A DNA stretch of 21,813 nucleotides from JBCDBH01 sp039184055 (lineage in GTDB: Bacteria > Acidobacteriota > Thermoanaerobaculia > Multivoradales > J023). The position numbers and the translations under genes were made by a program. The stretch spans positions 1 through 21,813 of the forward strand of contig JBCDBH010000052.1 in NCBI GenBank assembly GCA_039184055.1. Direction: 5' to 3'. A model generated the notes under the pieces. That model had not been told where the DNA came from and made no database searches. It saw only the letters and a program-made list of their open reading frames with translations. Below are positions 1 through 7,167 of the stretch, piece after piece. Numbering within the stretch: the first letter of the stretch is position 1; every line of letters starts with the position of its first letter.

Positions 1-1
1 C

Positions 2-151
2 TCCCATCGCTTGCAGGATGACTACGGTCGAAATCCTACCCCAAGGCTTGGCCGCTTCGTGGCGCTCGGAAATCAGAACATCTCTATCCATCGAGAAGTA
101 GCCTGGGAGATACCTGAGCTACAAGGCTCTCTCGCGAAACTGGATGACTAG
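2..151 (+). CDS. C-terminal end of an unidentified protein (partial)
   Basis: A plus-strand frame is open from the window edge to a TAG at 149-151 and gives 49 residues ending IPELQGSLAKLDD. The N-terminal part lies outside the window. I do not recognise the family. Support comes from the terminator 15 nt after the stop and from a protein-like composition. By hand count about 57% of its codons end in G or C, which looks lower than in the ribosomal genes beside it, so it may be an unrelated or acquired gene. Another plus frame is also open for about 110 nt, so the choice of frame is not certain. It converges on rplQ. Confidence 0.4.
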   Translation, partial: SHRLQDDYGRNPTPRLGRFVALGNQNISIHREVAWEIPELQGSLAKLDD

Positions 152-166
152 CCCGCCCTACACGCA

Positions 167-200
167 AAAAAGCCGGCATCCTCACGGATACCGGCTTTTT
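167..200. terminator. Bidirectional intrinsic terminator between rplQ and the convergent gene
   Basis: The arms at 167-181 and 186-200 form a 15-bp stem (AAAAAGCCGG...) with one mismatch and a TCAC loop. The A-run on one side and T-run on the other give a U-tract in both directions. It lies 19 nt past the rplQ stop and 15 nt past the plus-strand stop, so it can end both convergent transcripts. This is the clearest terminator in the window and marks the end of the ribosomal array. Confidence 0.93.
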
Positions 201-219
201 CCATCACTCAGCCTGAAGC

Positions 220-600
220 TCAGGCCTCGCTGCGATGCTCGTCGGGATCGTAGTCCACGAACTCGAGGATGGCCATTTCGGCGGCGTCACCCTGTCTGGG
301 GCCGAGTTTGAGGATGCGGGTGTAGCCACCGGGACGATCGGCGAATCGCGGGGCGATGTCGTCGAAGATCTTTTTGACCAGGTGGCGGTTGACCCACTTG
401 CGCACGCGACGTCGCGCCGGGAGGTCGTCTTTGCGGCCGGCGGTCACCAGCTTTTCGGCCAAGGGGCGGAGCTCTTTGGCTTTGGGCAGGGTGGTGATGA
501 TCCGCTCGTGCTCGAAAAGCGACGACAGCTGGTTGCGGAACAACGCTTTCCGATGAGATGTGGTACGGCCTAGCTTACGGCCTCGGACACGGTGTCGCAT
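220..600 (-). CDS. rplQ: 50S ribosomal protein L17
   Basis: The 126-residue product has the L17 signature start MRHRVRGRKLGRTTSHR and the conserved FEHERIITTLPKAKELRPLAEKL stretch at about residues 29-51. L17 lies near the polypeptide exit tunnel of the large subunit. Length is normal for the family. It is the last gene of the alpha operon, 12 nt after rpoA, and is followed by the terminator at 167-200. The C-terminus (DYDPDEHRSEA) is somewhat acidic. Identification is firm. Confidence 0.98.
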   Translation of the reverse strand: MRHRVRGRKLGRTTSHRKALFRNQLSSLFEHERIITTLPKAKELRPLAEKLVTAGRKDDLPARRRVRKWVNRHLVKKIFDDIAPRFADRPGGYTRILKLGPRQGDAAEMAILEFVDYDPDEHRSEA

Positions 601-612
601 CGCTCACTCTCC

Positions 613-1611
613 TTACGACTGGATGGCCTCGACACGGCCACCCGGAGCCTGCTCGGGAACGTCCATCCCGAATTGGAGGCCCAGCTTACCGAGCACTTCC
701 TGCAGCTCTTCGAGTGACTTTTTGCCGAAGTTTTTGGTCTCCAGCATCTCTTTCTCGCTCTTGCGGACGAGGTCGCGCAAGGTGTGGATGTTGGCGTTCT
801 TCAGGCAGTTCGCCGAGCGGACGGATAGGTCGAGCTCGTCGATGTTCTTGGCCAGCAATTTGTCGAGACCGGAGAGCTCTTCGCTCTCTTTCGGCGGCGC
901 CTCTTCACGCATGCTCTCCTGGGCGTGGGTGAAGATCCCGAGGTGGTCGCGAAGCAGCATGGCCGCCTGGGACAACGCTTCTTCGGGAGACAAGGTGCCG
1001 TTGGTCCACAGCTCGAGCACGAGGCGCTCGTAGTCGGTGGCGCGACCGACACGGGCCGGGGTGGCGCGGTAGTTGACGCGACGCACCGGCGAGTGCACGG
1101 AGTCGATCGGAATCCAACCGATACCCATGGTCTCGTTGAAGTTCTTCTCGGCCGGCACGTAGCCACGTCCACGCCGTACTTCGACCTGCATCTTCAAGCT
1201 ACCCTCTTCGTTGAGGGTGGCGATCGGCTGGTCGGGATCGACGACCTGGACGGTGTGATCGCCCACCAGGTCACCGGCGGTGACCATGCCCGGGCCTTCG
1301 ACGTCGAGACTCATGAAACGAGGCTCGTCGCTTTCGACTCGGATGGCGACGCTACGCAGGTTGAGGATCAGATCGGTGACGTCTTCGACCACCCCGGGGA
1401 TGGTCGAGAACTCGTGCAAGACGCCTTCGATCTGCACGGCGGTGATCGCCGCGCCTTCGATCGAAGACAGCAGCGAACGCCGTAGCGCGTTGCCGATGGT
1501 GGTCCCGAAGCCCCGTTCGAACGGCTGTGCGGTGAACATGCCGTAGGTGGGCGTCGCGGACTCGCTATCGATATCGACCCGTTTGGGTCGCTGAAAACCC
1601 TTCCACAACAT
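613..1611 (-). CDS. rpoA: DNA-directed RNA polymerase subunit alpha
   Basis: This 332-residue alpha subunit scaffolds RNA polymerase assembly. The N-terminal dimerisation domain carries FERGFGTTIGNALRR and SSIEGAA near residues 32-54. A flexible linker rich in E and S follows, then the C-terminal domain with the LSVRSANCLKNANI and LETKNFGKKSLEEL motifs that contact UP-element DNA and activators. The start MLWKGFQRPKR resembles what I recall of Acidobacteriota alpha subunits. An AGGAG lies 10 nt before the ATG. rpsD, which usually precedes rpoA, is missing; instead a 142-nt spacer separates rpoA from rpsK. Confidence 0.98.
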   Translation of the reverse strand: MLWKGFQRPKRVDIDSESATPTYGMFTAQPFERGFGTTIGNALRRSLLSSIEGAAITAVQIEGVLHEFSTIPGVVEDVTDLILNLRSVAIRVESDEPRFMSLDVEGPGMVTAGDLVGDHTVQVVDPDQPIATLNEEGSLKMQVEVRRGRGYVPAEKNFNETMGIGWIPIDSVHSPVRRVNYRATPARVGRATDYERLVLELWTNGTLSPEEALSQAAMLLRDHLGIFTHAQESMREEAPPKESEELSGLDKLLAKNIDELDLSVRSANCLKNANIHTLRDLVRKSEKEMLETKNFGKKSLEELQEVLGKLGLQFGMDVPEQAPGGRVEAIQS

Positions 1612-1753
1612 CGAGGGTGTGCTCCTTCCCGGGGCGTCGTGGCCCCATACTCATTCGCCGCCTGAGCAGCGGCTGTCGAGCTCGACGATCGGGCGCGCCG
1701 CGACCATGAGTGGTCTCGACGCTGCTCCTGTCGTCGCTGTCTTTTTCGTCCCG
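1612..1753 (-). other. Structured spacer between rpsK and rpoA, where rpsD is usually found
   Basis: No S4-like reading frame is present in these 142 nt. The sequence holds three short inverted repeats: GGGGC/GCCCC (1631-1646, 6-nt loop), the perfect palindrome GTCGAGCTCGAC (1675-1686) and GACCA/TGGTC (1702-1715, 4-nt loop). None is followed by a U-tract, so they do not look like terminators. They may fold in the rpoA leader and set its translation or mRNA stability. This function is inferred. Confidence 0.5.
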
Positions 1754-2155
1754 TCAGACGCGGCGGCGTTTGCGCGGCCGAGCGCCGTTGTGAGGAATCG
1801 GCGTCACGTCTTTGATCGACTTGACCTCGAGGCCGGTCGATTGCAAGGCACGAATCGCCGATTCGCGACCGGCGCCCGGACCCTTGACGTGGACGTCGAT
1901 CGTCCGCACGCCGAGATCCTTGGCGATGCTGCCGGCGTTCTGACCGGCGACCTGGGCCGCGAACGGGGTGCCTTTGCGTGAGCCCTTGAATCCGAGCTTG
2001 CCCGCCGACGACCACGCCACGACGTTGCCTTCGGCATCGGCGATGGTCACCAGGGTGTTGTTGAACGTCGCCTGAATGAAGGCGTGTCCGTGCGGAACAT
2101 TGCGGCGATCACGACGCCGCGTGGATTTTTTGTCGCCTTTGCGTGGTCGAGCCAT
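1754..2155 (-). CDS. rpsK: 30S ribosomal protein S11
   Basis: The 133-residue product carries the S11 hallmarks GHAFIQATFNNTLVTI near residue 23 and the C-terminal VTPIPHNGARPRKRRRV. S11 sits on the platform of the small subunit near the E site. The usual Cys in the C-terminal PHNGCRP is Ala here. The N-terminal segment MARPRKGDKKSTRRRDRR is a basic arm of usual length. A GAGGT sequence precedes the ATG, and the gene begins 8 nt after rpsM. Confidence 0.98.
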   Translation of the reverse strand: MARPRKGDKKSTRRRDRRNVPHGHAFIQATFNNTLVTIADAEGNVVAWSSAGKLGFKGSRKGTPFAAQVAGQNAGSIAKDLGVRTIDVHVKGPGAGRESAIRALQSTGLEVKSIKDVTPIPHNGARPRKRRRV

Positions 2156-2163
2156 CGTCTACC

Positions 2164-2547
2164 TCACTTCTTTCCAGGGCGTTTCTTACCCGACACCGAG
2201 CCACGCGCGGGGCCCTTGCGAGTACGCGCGGTGGTGTGGGTGCGCTGACCGCGCGCCGGGAGACCACGACGATGACGCACGCCGCGGTAGCAGCCGATTT
2301 CCATCAACCGTTTGATGTTGGTGGCGACTTCTTTGCGAAGATCACCCTCGACGCGGTAGGTGTCGGTGATGATCTTACGGATCTTGCGGGCTTCGTCCTC
2401 GGTCAGGTCTTTGACTTTGACCGTCTCCTCGACCCCGGCTTCGCCGAGAATCGTCCGTGCGCGTGACACGCCGATTCCGTGAATGTAGGTGAGCCCGATC
2501 CAGATTTGCTTGTTTTGTGGCAGGTCGACGCCCGCAATACGTGCCAT
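2164..2547 (-). CDS. rpsM: 30S ribosomal protein S13
   Basis: The 127-residue protein starts MARIAGVDLPQNKQIWIGLTYI and contains YRGVRHRRGLPARGQRT followed by a basic tail ending in GKKRPGKK, all typical of S13. S13 lies in the head of the 30S subunit, forms intersubunit bridges with L5, and its tail contacts P-site tRNA. It begins 6 nt after rpmJ with little Shine-Dalgarno sequence, so translation is probably coupled to rpmJ. In E. coli the leader of this gene is the S4 target; here rpsD is not in the operon. Confidence 0.98.
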   Translation of the reverse strand: MARIAGVDLPQNKQIWIGLTYIHGIGVSRARTILGEAGVEETVKVKDLTEDEARKIRKIITDTYRVEGDLRKEVATNIKRLMEIGCYRGVRHRRGLPARGQRTHTTARTRKGPARGSVSGKKRPGKK

Positions 2548-2553
2548 CGCTTT

Positions 2554-2667
2554 TTACCCTTGACGCTGCTTACACTTGGGATTGACGCAGATCACGCGAA
2601 CCACACCGCGGCGGCGAATGACCTTGCATTTCGAACAGATGCGTTTAACCGATGCCCGGACTTTCAT
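2554..2667 (-). CDS. rpmJ: 50S ribosomal protein L36, zinc-binding (C+) form
   Basis: This small gene encodes 37 residues starting MKVRASVKRICSKCK and ending NPKCKQRQG. L36 stabilises 23S rRNA folding beneath the L7/L12 stalk region. Zinc ligands are visible at C11, C14, C27 and C32. The fourth ligand is usually His (PKHKQRQG), so this is a four-cysteine variant. It lies between map and rpsM, separated by 11 and 6 nt. infA, which often lies between map and rpmJ, is absent. Confidence 0.97.
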   Translation of the reverse strand: MKVRASVKRICSKCKVIRRRGVVRVICVNPKCKQRQG

Positions 2668-2678
2668 GGCTTGACCTC

Positions 2679-3461
2679 TCAGCTCGCCTTACGATGCTCG
2701 TAGGGCTGTCGTTCGACCCCGAGCACCCACGGCCCGGCATCGGTAATGGCTACGGAAACTTCGGCATGAGCGGCGAGCGAACCGTCTTTGGTGCGCGTCG
2801 TCCAGCCGTCCTTCATGTCACGAACGGTGCCGCGCCCGGCCGCGATCATCGGTTCGATCGCCAGGACGACACCCGGTCGTAGCCGCAAACCTCGCCCGGC
2901 ACGACCGCGGTTGGGGACGTTCGGTGCCTCGTGTAGGCGGCGACCGATTCCGTGCCCGGTGAAACCTTCGATGATCGCGTATCCATGCGCGGTCACCCAT
3001 TGTTCGATCGCGGCGCCGATGTCGCCGAGCCGATTGCCCGGCAAGCACACCGCGACGGCGCGCTCGAGGGCTTCTTCGGCGACCCGCACCAGCCGCGCCG
3101 CTTCGGGGCTCACCCGACCGACCGGAAAGGTGCGCGCGGCGTCGCCGTGGAATCCACGCCAACACACGCCACAATCGACGCTGACGATATCGCCGTCTTC
3201 GAGGGGCCGATCGTTCGGGATCCCGTGGACGACGACATCGTTGACCGCCACGCAAAGGGTGGCGGGAAATCCGTGATAGCCGAGAAACGACGGCGCCGCG
3301 CCCAGGGCACGGATTTCGGCCTCGGCCCATTCGTCGAGCTCGGCCGTGCTTACCCCGGGCGCGATCCGCGCCGCGACACCGTCGAGCACGCGATGGACGA
3401 TGGCGTTCGCCTCGTTCATCGTCTCGAGCTCGGTGTCCGTTTTGAGCACGACCCGACCCAT
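2679..3461 (-). CDS. map: Methionine aminopeptidase, type I
   Basis: The 260-residue enzyme removes the initiator methionine from nascent proteins at the ribosome. All metal-binding residues of the pita-bread fold can be placed: H79 in VVHGIP, D96 in SVDCG, D107 in FHGDAARTF, H170 in FTGHGIG, E203 in IEPMI and E234 in AHAEVSVAI. The last motif is usually FEHT; here the Glu is kept but the following His is replaced by Val. No N-terminal SH3-binding extension is present, so it is the short bacterial type. It starts 2 nt after the adk stop, with GGAGAG overlapping the end of adk. Placement after secY-adk is typical. Confidence 0.96.
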   Translation of the reverse strand: MGRVVLKTDTELETMNEANAIVHRVLDGVAARIAPGVSTAELDEWAEAEIRALGAAPSFLGYHGFPATLCVAVNDVVVHGIPNDRPLEDGDIVSVDCGVCWRGFHGDAARTFPVGRVSPEAARLVRVAEEALERAVAVCLPGNRLGDIGAAIEQWVTAHGYAIIEGFTGHGIGRRLHEAPNVPNRGRAGRGLRLRPGVVLAIEPMIAAGRGTVRDMKDGWTTRTKDGSLAAHAEVSVAITDAGPWVLGVERQPYEHRKAS

Positions 3462-3463
3462 GA

Positions 3464-4030
3464 TCAGCTCTCCACCGCCGCGAGAATCGCCTGATGAACC
3501 GCGTCGATTCCCTGATGGCCGTCGATACGCGCCAGGACATCGCCCTGGCCGTCGTAACGCGCGATCAGCGGCGCGGTTTTCTCGGCGTAGACCCGCAGGC
3601 GCTCACGCACGACCTCTTCACTGTCGTCGGCGCGACCGCGACCGAGCGCGCGTTCGACCAAAACATCCTCGGGCGCTTCGACCAGCAAGACGCGATCGAC
3701 CGAGGCGCCGATCCCTTGCAGGATCTCGTCGAGGGTGTCGGCCTGGGAGCCGGTACGCGGATAGCCGTCGAGGATGAAGCCATTGCTGGCATCGTCTTGA
3801 GCGAGCCGCTCGCGCACCACCTCGGCCATGAGCTCGTCGTTGACCAGCTCGCCGCTCTTCATCACCGCGTCCACCGTCTTCCCGAGCTCGTTGCCGGCCG
3901 CCACCGCGGCGCGCAACATCTCGCCGGTCGAAATCGCCGGGATACCGAGATGCTCGGCGAGCCGGGCCGCCTGCGTGCCCTTGCCCGAGTTCGGCGGCCC
4001 GAGGAAGACGAGGTGCTTACCGTCGGCCAC
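3464..4030 (-). CDS. adk: Adenylate kinase, short lid-less form
   Basis: The 188-residue product interconverts ATP + AMP and 2 ADP. The P-loop GPPNSGKGTQ is at residues 11-20, STGEMLR at 34-40 and LDGYPRT at 87-93, with the R.RADDSEEVVRERL stretch around 131-145. It lacks the roughly 27-residue zinc or lid insertion of E. coli Adk, as in other short adenylate kinases. Asn14 stands where most members have Gly. The start is a GTG at 4030, 14 nt inside the end of secY, with a well-spaced AAGGGG. The overlap implies coupling to secY. Confidence 0.95.
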   Translation of the reverse strand: MADGKHLVFLGPPNSGKGTQAARLAEHLGIPAISTGEMLRAAVAAGNELGKTVDAVMKSGELVNDELMAEVVRERLAQDDASNGFILDGYPRTGSQADTLDEILQGIGASVDRVLLVEAPEDVLVERALGRGRADDSEEVVRERLRVYAEKTAPLIARYDGQGDVLARIDGHQGIDAVHQAILAAVES

Positions 4031-5399
4031 GGATCCGCCCCTTCTTCATGAAGCCGTCGTAGTTGCGCATCACCAGCTGACTCTCGACCTGTTGGACGAA
4101 GTCCATCGCCACACCGACGACGATCAGCAGCGAGGTGCCACCGAAGTAGAAGTCGATGCCGACGCCATTGGTCAAGAAGCCCGGCAAGACGCTATCGAGC
4201 CATGGACCGATACCCGGAATACCCTCGAGCTTGATCCCGAAGAGGAGCAGATCGGGGAACACCGACACCACGGCCAGGTAGAGCGCACCGATGGTGGTCA
4301 ACCGGGTGAGGATGCGATCGATGTACTCGGCGGTGCGGCGGCCACTCCGGATGCCCGGAATGAAACCGCCGTACTTGCGCATGTTCTCGGCCGTATCCTG
4401 CGGGTTGAAGATGATCGACACGTAGAAGAACGTGAAGAAGATGATCGCCGAGAAGTTGAGCAGGTAGTAAATCGGCTGCCCCCAGCTCATCGCGTTGGCG
4501 ATGTTCTGGACCGTCTCATTGTTGCCGAAGAAACCGGCGACGGTCGACGGAACGATGATCACCGAGCTCGCGAAGATGACCGGGATGACGCCACCGGTGT
4601 TGACCCGCAAGGGCAGGTAGGTCGACTGACCACCGTAGACCTTACGACCCACCACGCGCTTGGCGTACTGCACCGGGATCCGCCGCTGCGAGCGCTCCAT
4701 GAAGACGATGAACGCGGTCACCGCGAGCATGAGCGGTAGCAGGACGACGATGATCGCCGGGTTCACCACGCCGGTGGTGGCACGGTTGATCGTGCTCCAC
4801 ACCGCGCCCGGACCCGCGACCACGATGCCGGCGAAGATGATCAGAGAAATACCGTTGCCGATACCTCGTTCACTGATCTGTTCACCGAGCCACATGACGA
4901 AGGCACAACCGGTGGTCAGCGTGAGCACCGTCGTGAAGACGAAGCCGGCACCAGGATTCGGCACCAATTGCTCACCGCCAGGACCCGCCACGCCTTGAAT
5001 CGACAGGGCGATCGCCGCGGACTGGATGAGCGCGATGAGCATCGTCAAGTAGCGCGTGTACTGGGTGATCTTGCGTCGCCCGAGCTCACCTTCCTTGGAC
5101 AGCTTCTCGAGGTACGGAACGACCACGGTGAGAAGCTGCAGGATGATGGACGCCGTAATGTACGGCATGATGCCCAGGGTGAAGATCGCCGCGTTGGCCA
5201 AACCACCACCGGTGAAGGTGTTGAGAAAGCCGAGCACGCTCCCTTGAGCGTTCTGCACGAACTCGAGCAACACCTCCGGGTTGACGCCCGGCACCGGGAT
5301 GACACAGCCGACCCGATACACGCCGAGCAGCGCGAAGGTGAAGATGATGCGATTGCGCAGCTCCGGAATCCGGACGATGTTGCGCATGCCGTCAATCAC
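4017..5399 (-). CDS. secY: Preprotein translocase subunit SecY
   Basis: The 460-residue polytopic protein is the channel of the Sec translocon in the inner membrane. Ten hydrophobic segments are expected, and alternating hydrophobic stretches are evident from residue 17 (RIIFTFALLGVYRVG) to the last around residues 425-440. The basic cytosolic tail ends MKKGRIRGRR. Conserved pieces include IPVPGVNPE, GIGNGISLIIFAGIV and the cytosolic loop RRIPVQYAKRVVGRKVYGGQ. The start is a GTG overlapping the rplO stop (GTGA); an ATG four codons later is possible, but MIDGMRNIVRIPELRNRI matches the family from the first codon. Confidence 0.97.
   Translation of the reverse strand: MIDGMRNIVRIPELRNRIIFTFALLGVYRVGCVIPVPGVNPEVLLEFVQNAQGSVLGFLNTFTGGGLANAAIFTLGIMPYITASIILQLLTVVVPYLEKLSKEGELGRRKITQYTRYLTMLIALIQSAAIALSIQGVAGPGGEQLVPNPGAGFVFTTVLTLTTGCAFVMWLGEQISERGIGNGISLIIFAGIVVAGPGAVWSTINRATTGVVNPAIIVVLLPLMLAVTAFIVFMERSQRRIPVQYAKRVVGRKVYGGQSTYLPLRVNTGGVIPVIFASSVIIVPSTVAGFFGNNETVQNIANAMSWGQPIYYLLNFSAIIFFTFFYVSIIFNPQDTAENMRKYGGFIPGIRSGRRTAEYIDRILTRLTTIGALYLAVVSVFPDLLLFGIKLEGIPGIGPWLDSVLPGFLTNGVGIDFYFGGTSLLIVVGVAMDFVQQVESQLVMRNYDGFMKKGRIRGRR
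4038..4043 (-). promoter_or_regulatory. Shine-Dalgarno sequence deciding the adk GTG start
   Basis: AAGGGG lies 7 nt before a GTG inside the 3' end of secY. The encoded start MADGKHLVFLGPP fits the family, and no ATG competes nearby. Confidence 0.7.
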
Positions 5400-5935
5400 G
5401 AATCTTGCTCCTCGGCCGCGGGTGCGTCGGTATCAGCCACCGGCTCGGCGGCTGGGCTGTCTTCGGTGGCCGGCGCGGCGGCATCGGCCTCGGCGGCCGC
5501 GGCACCGATGACCTCACAGGTGCCACCGGCTTCTTCGATCTTGCGCTGCGCGCTCTTCGAAAACTTGTGCGCCGTGACGTTCAGGGCCTTGGTGATCTCA
5601 CCGTTGCCGAGAATCTTAATCGGCTTCTTGTGATGACCGAACCCGGCTGCGCGGAGCGTCTCGGGGTTCACGTCGCCGTCGAAGTTCTCGAGCTGCGAGA
5701 CGTTGATCACCGTGTATTCCGTACGGAAGATGTTGGTGAAACCCCGTTTGGGAACACGGCGGATGAGCGGCATCTGACCGCCCTCGAAACCGAGACGGCG
5801 GCTATAACCGGCACGCGAACGCTGGCCGTTCATACCGCGGCCAGCGGTCTTGCCGAGACCGGAACCAGGTCCACGACCGACTCGCTTCTTGGCTTTGGTG
5901 CTTCCCTTGGCGGGAGACAGCTCGTGTAGTTTCAT
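5396..5935 (-). CDS. rplO: 50S ribosomal protein L15 with an acidic C-terminal tail
   Basis: The 179-residue product begins MKLHELSPAKGSTKAKKRVGRG and contains GKTAGRGMNGQRSRAG and FEGGQMPLIRRVPKRGF, all diagnostic of L15, a late-assembly protein in the core of the 50S subunit. The usual protein is about 145 residues. Here residues 145-179 form an extra tail of Ala, Pro, Asp and Glu with ten acidic and no basic residues. The start at 5935 is set by homology and lies 4 nt after rpmD; a longer upstream frame exists but is not L15-like. The stop overlaps the secY start by 4 nt. Confidence 0.97.
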   Translation of the reverse strand: MKLHELSPAKGSTKAKKRVGRGPGSGLGKTAGRGMNGQRSRAGYSRRLGFEGGQMPLIRRVPKRGFTNIFRTEYTVINVSQLENFDGDVNPETLRAAGFGHHKKPIKILGNGEITKALNVTAHKFSKSAQRKIEEAGGTCEVIGAAAAEADAAAPATEDSPAAEPVADTDAPAAEEQDS

Positions 5936-5939
5936 CGCC

Positions 5940-6164
5940 TCATTCCTCGACCGGTTGGTCGCCGACGACCCGTACGAGATGCGAAATCTTCTTGATCGCA
6001 CCACGCACCGCCGGCGTGTCCTGGCGCTCGACGACGTGACGGATACGCCGCAAACCCAAGGTCTTGAGCACTTCACGCTGGCCTTTCGGATAGCCGATCG
6101 GCGAGCGCACCTGTTCGATTCGAATCGTTCGCGGCTCGCCGCCGCCAGCTTCTTGGTTGGCCAT
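5940..6164 (-). CDS. rpmD: 50S ribosomal protein L30
   Basis: This 74-residue protein carries the L30 core IRIEQVRSPIGYPKGQREVL and LGLRRIRHVVERQDTPAVRG. L30 is a small protein of the large-subunit central region. About ten residues (MANQEAGGGE) precede the usual beginning. The start at 6164 is an ATG preceded on the transcript by AGGAGCAGGTCG; the longer upstream frame is not conserved. It lies between rpsE and rplO, as in most spc operons. Confidence 0.95.
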   Translation of the reverse strand: MANQEAGGGEPRTIRIEQVRSPIGYPKGQREVLKTLGLRRIRHVVERQDTPAVRGAIKKISHLVRVVGDQPVEE

Positions 6165-6186
6165 CGACCTGCTCCTCTTCTCCAGC

Positions 6187-6708
6187 TCAGGCGCTTGCGG
6201 CGCCCACGCTCGCGGCCACGTCGACCGGCGGCAAACCGCGCAGACGACGCACATCGGCCTCGTTACGCAAGCTCATCAGCGCTTCGAACGTCGCCTTGAC
6301 GACGTTCTCGGGTGTCGTGGTGCCCAATGACTTGGTGAGGATGTCGTGGACACCGGCGCTCTCGATCACCGCGCGCACCGGACCACCGGCGATGACACCG
6401 GTACCGGGCGAAGCCGGGACCAGGAGAACGTGTCCCGCCTTGAACTTCGCTTTGGCGGTGTGCGGGATCGTGCTGTCGACCATCGGCACCTCGATCATCG
6501 ACTTCTTCGCACGCTCGATGCCTTTGCGGATGGCGGCCGGCACCTCTTTGGCTTTGCCGGTACCGTAGCCGACCCGGCCCTTGCCGTCGCCGACGACGAC
6601 GAGCGCGGCAAAACTGAAGTTCTTGCCGCCCTTGACGACCTTCGTCACGCGGTTGATGTGAACCACGTTTTCGATGAATTCCGGCTCGCGGTCTTCGTAC
6701 CTAGCCAA
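6187..6708 (-). CDS. rpsE: 30S ribosomal protein S5
   Basis: The 173-residue product has ENVVHINRVTKVVKGGKNFSF and GDGKGRVGYGTGKAKEVP of the double-stranded-RNA-binding-like domain, then the second domain with HVLLVPASPGTGVIAGGPVRAVIESAGV. S5 lies at the mRNA entry of the 30S subunit and affects decoding accuracy. The start codon is TTG at 6708. No ATG is available before residue 70 or so, and AAGGAG stands 7 nt upstream, so TTG is the real start. A 62-nt spacer separates it from rplR. Confidence 0.97.
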   Translation of the reverse strand: MARYEDREPEFIENVVHINRVTKVVKGGKNFSFAALVVVGDGKGRVGYGTGKAKEVPAAIRKGIERAKKSMIEVPMVDSTIPHTAKAKFKAGHVLLVPASPGTGVIAGGPVRAVIESAGVHDILTKSLGTTTPENVVKATFEALMSLRNEADVRRLRGLPPVDVAASVGAASA

Positions 6709-6715
6709 AACGCCT

Positions 6716-6721
6716 CTCCTT
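6716..6721 (-). promoter_or_regulatory. Shine-Dalgarno sequence for the TTG start of rpsE
   Basis: AAGGAG is 7 nt from the TTG at 6706-6708. No nearby in-frame ATG exists, so this site fixes a rare initiation codon for S5. Confidence 0.75.
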
Positions 6722-6770
6722 CACTGTCGCGGCCCGTGCGGTTGCCCAGGGGCCGCCTCGATTGCTGTCG

Positions 6771-7157
6771 TCAGAACTGCAAGCCTTGTTCGCGGGCGGC
6801 CTCGGCGAGCTCTTTGACTCGGCCGTGGTATTGGTAGCCACCGCGATCGAACACCACTTTTTCGATACCTTCGGCCATGGCGCGCTCAGCGACCGCCGCA
6901 CCCACCGCTTTGGCGGCTTCGCGGCTGCCCGCCGATGCCTCCAAACCGCTGCGGATGTCGGCCTCGCGCGAGCTCGCGTGAGCGAGCGTGACGCCGCGCG
7001 CGTCGTCGATCACCTGGGCGTAGATGAAGCGCAGGCTCTTGAACACCGACAAACGCGGTCGCTCGGTCGTACCGTTGACGCGCGCTCGCACCCGCCAATG
7101 CGCACGGGTGCGCCGCTGGTGCTTTTTGCGCACTTTCTTGGATTGAAAATCGCTCAT
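6771..7157 (-). CDS. rplR: 50S ribosomal protein L18
   Basis: The 128-residue protein contains RPRLSVFKSLRFIYAQVIDD and the C-terminal VVFDRGGYQYHGRVKELAEAAREQGLQF, characteristic of L18, which binds 5S rRNA with L5 and L25. The basic N-terminus (KKVRKKHQRRTRAHWRVRARV) is typical. Length is slightly above the usual 117-122. It lies 10 nt after rplF. Confidence 0.97.
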   Translation of the reverse strand: MSDFQSKKVRKKHQRRTRAHWRVRARVNGTTERPRLSVFKSLRFIYAQVIDDARGVTLAHASSREADIRSGLEASAGSREAAKAVGAAVAERAMAEGIEKVVFDRGGYQYHGRVKELAEAAREQGLQF

Positions 7158-7167
7158 CGCTCAACTC

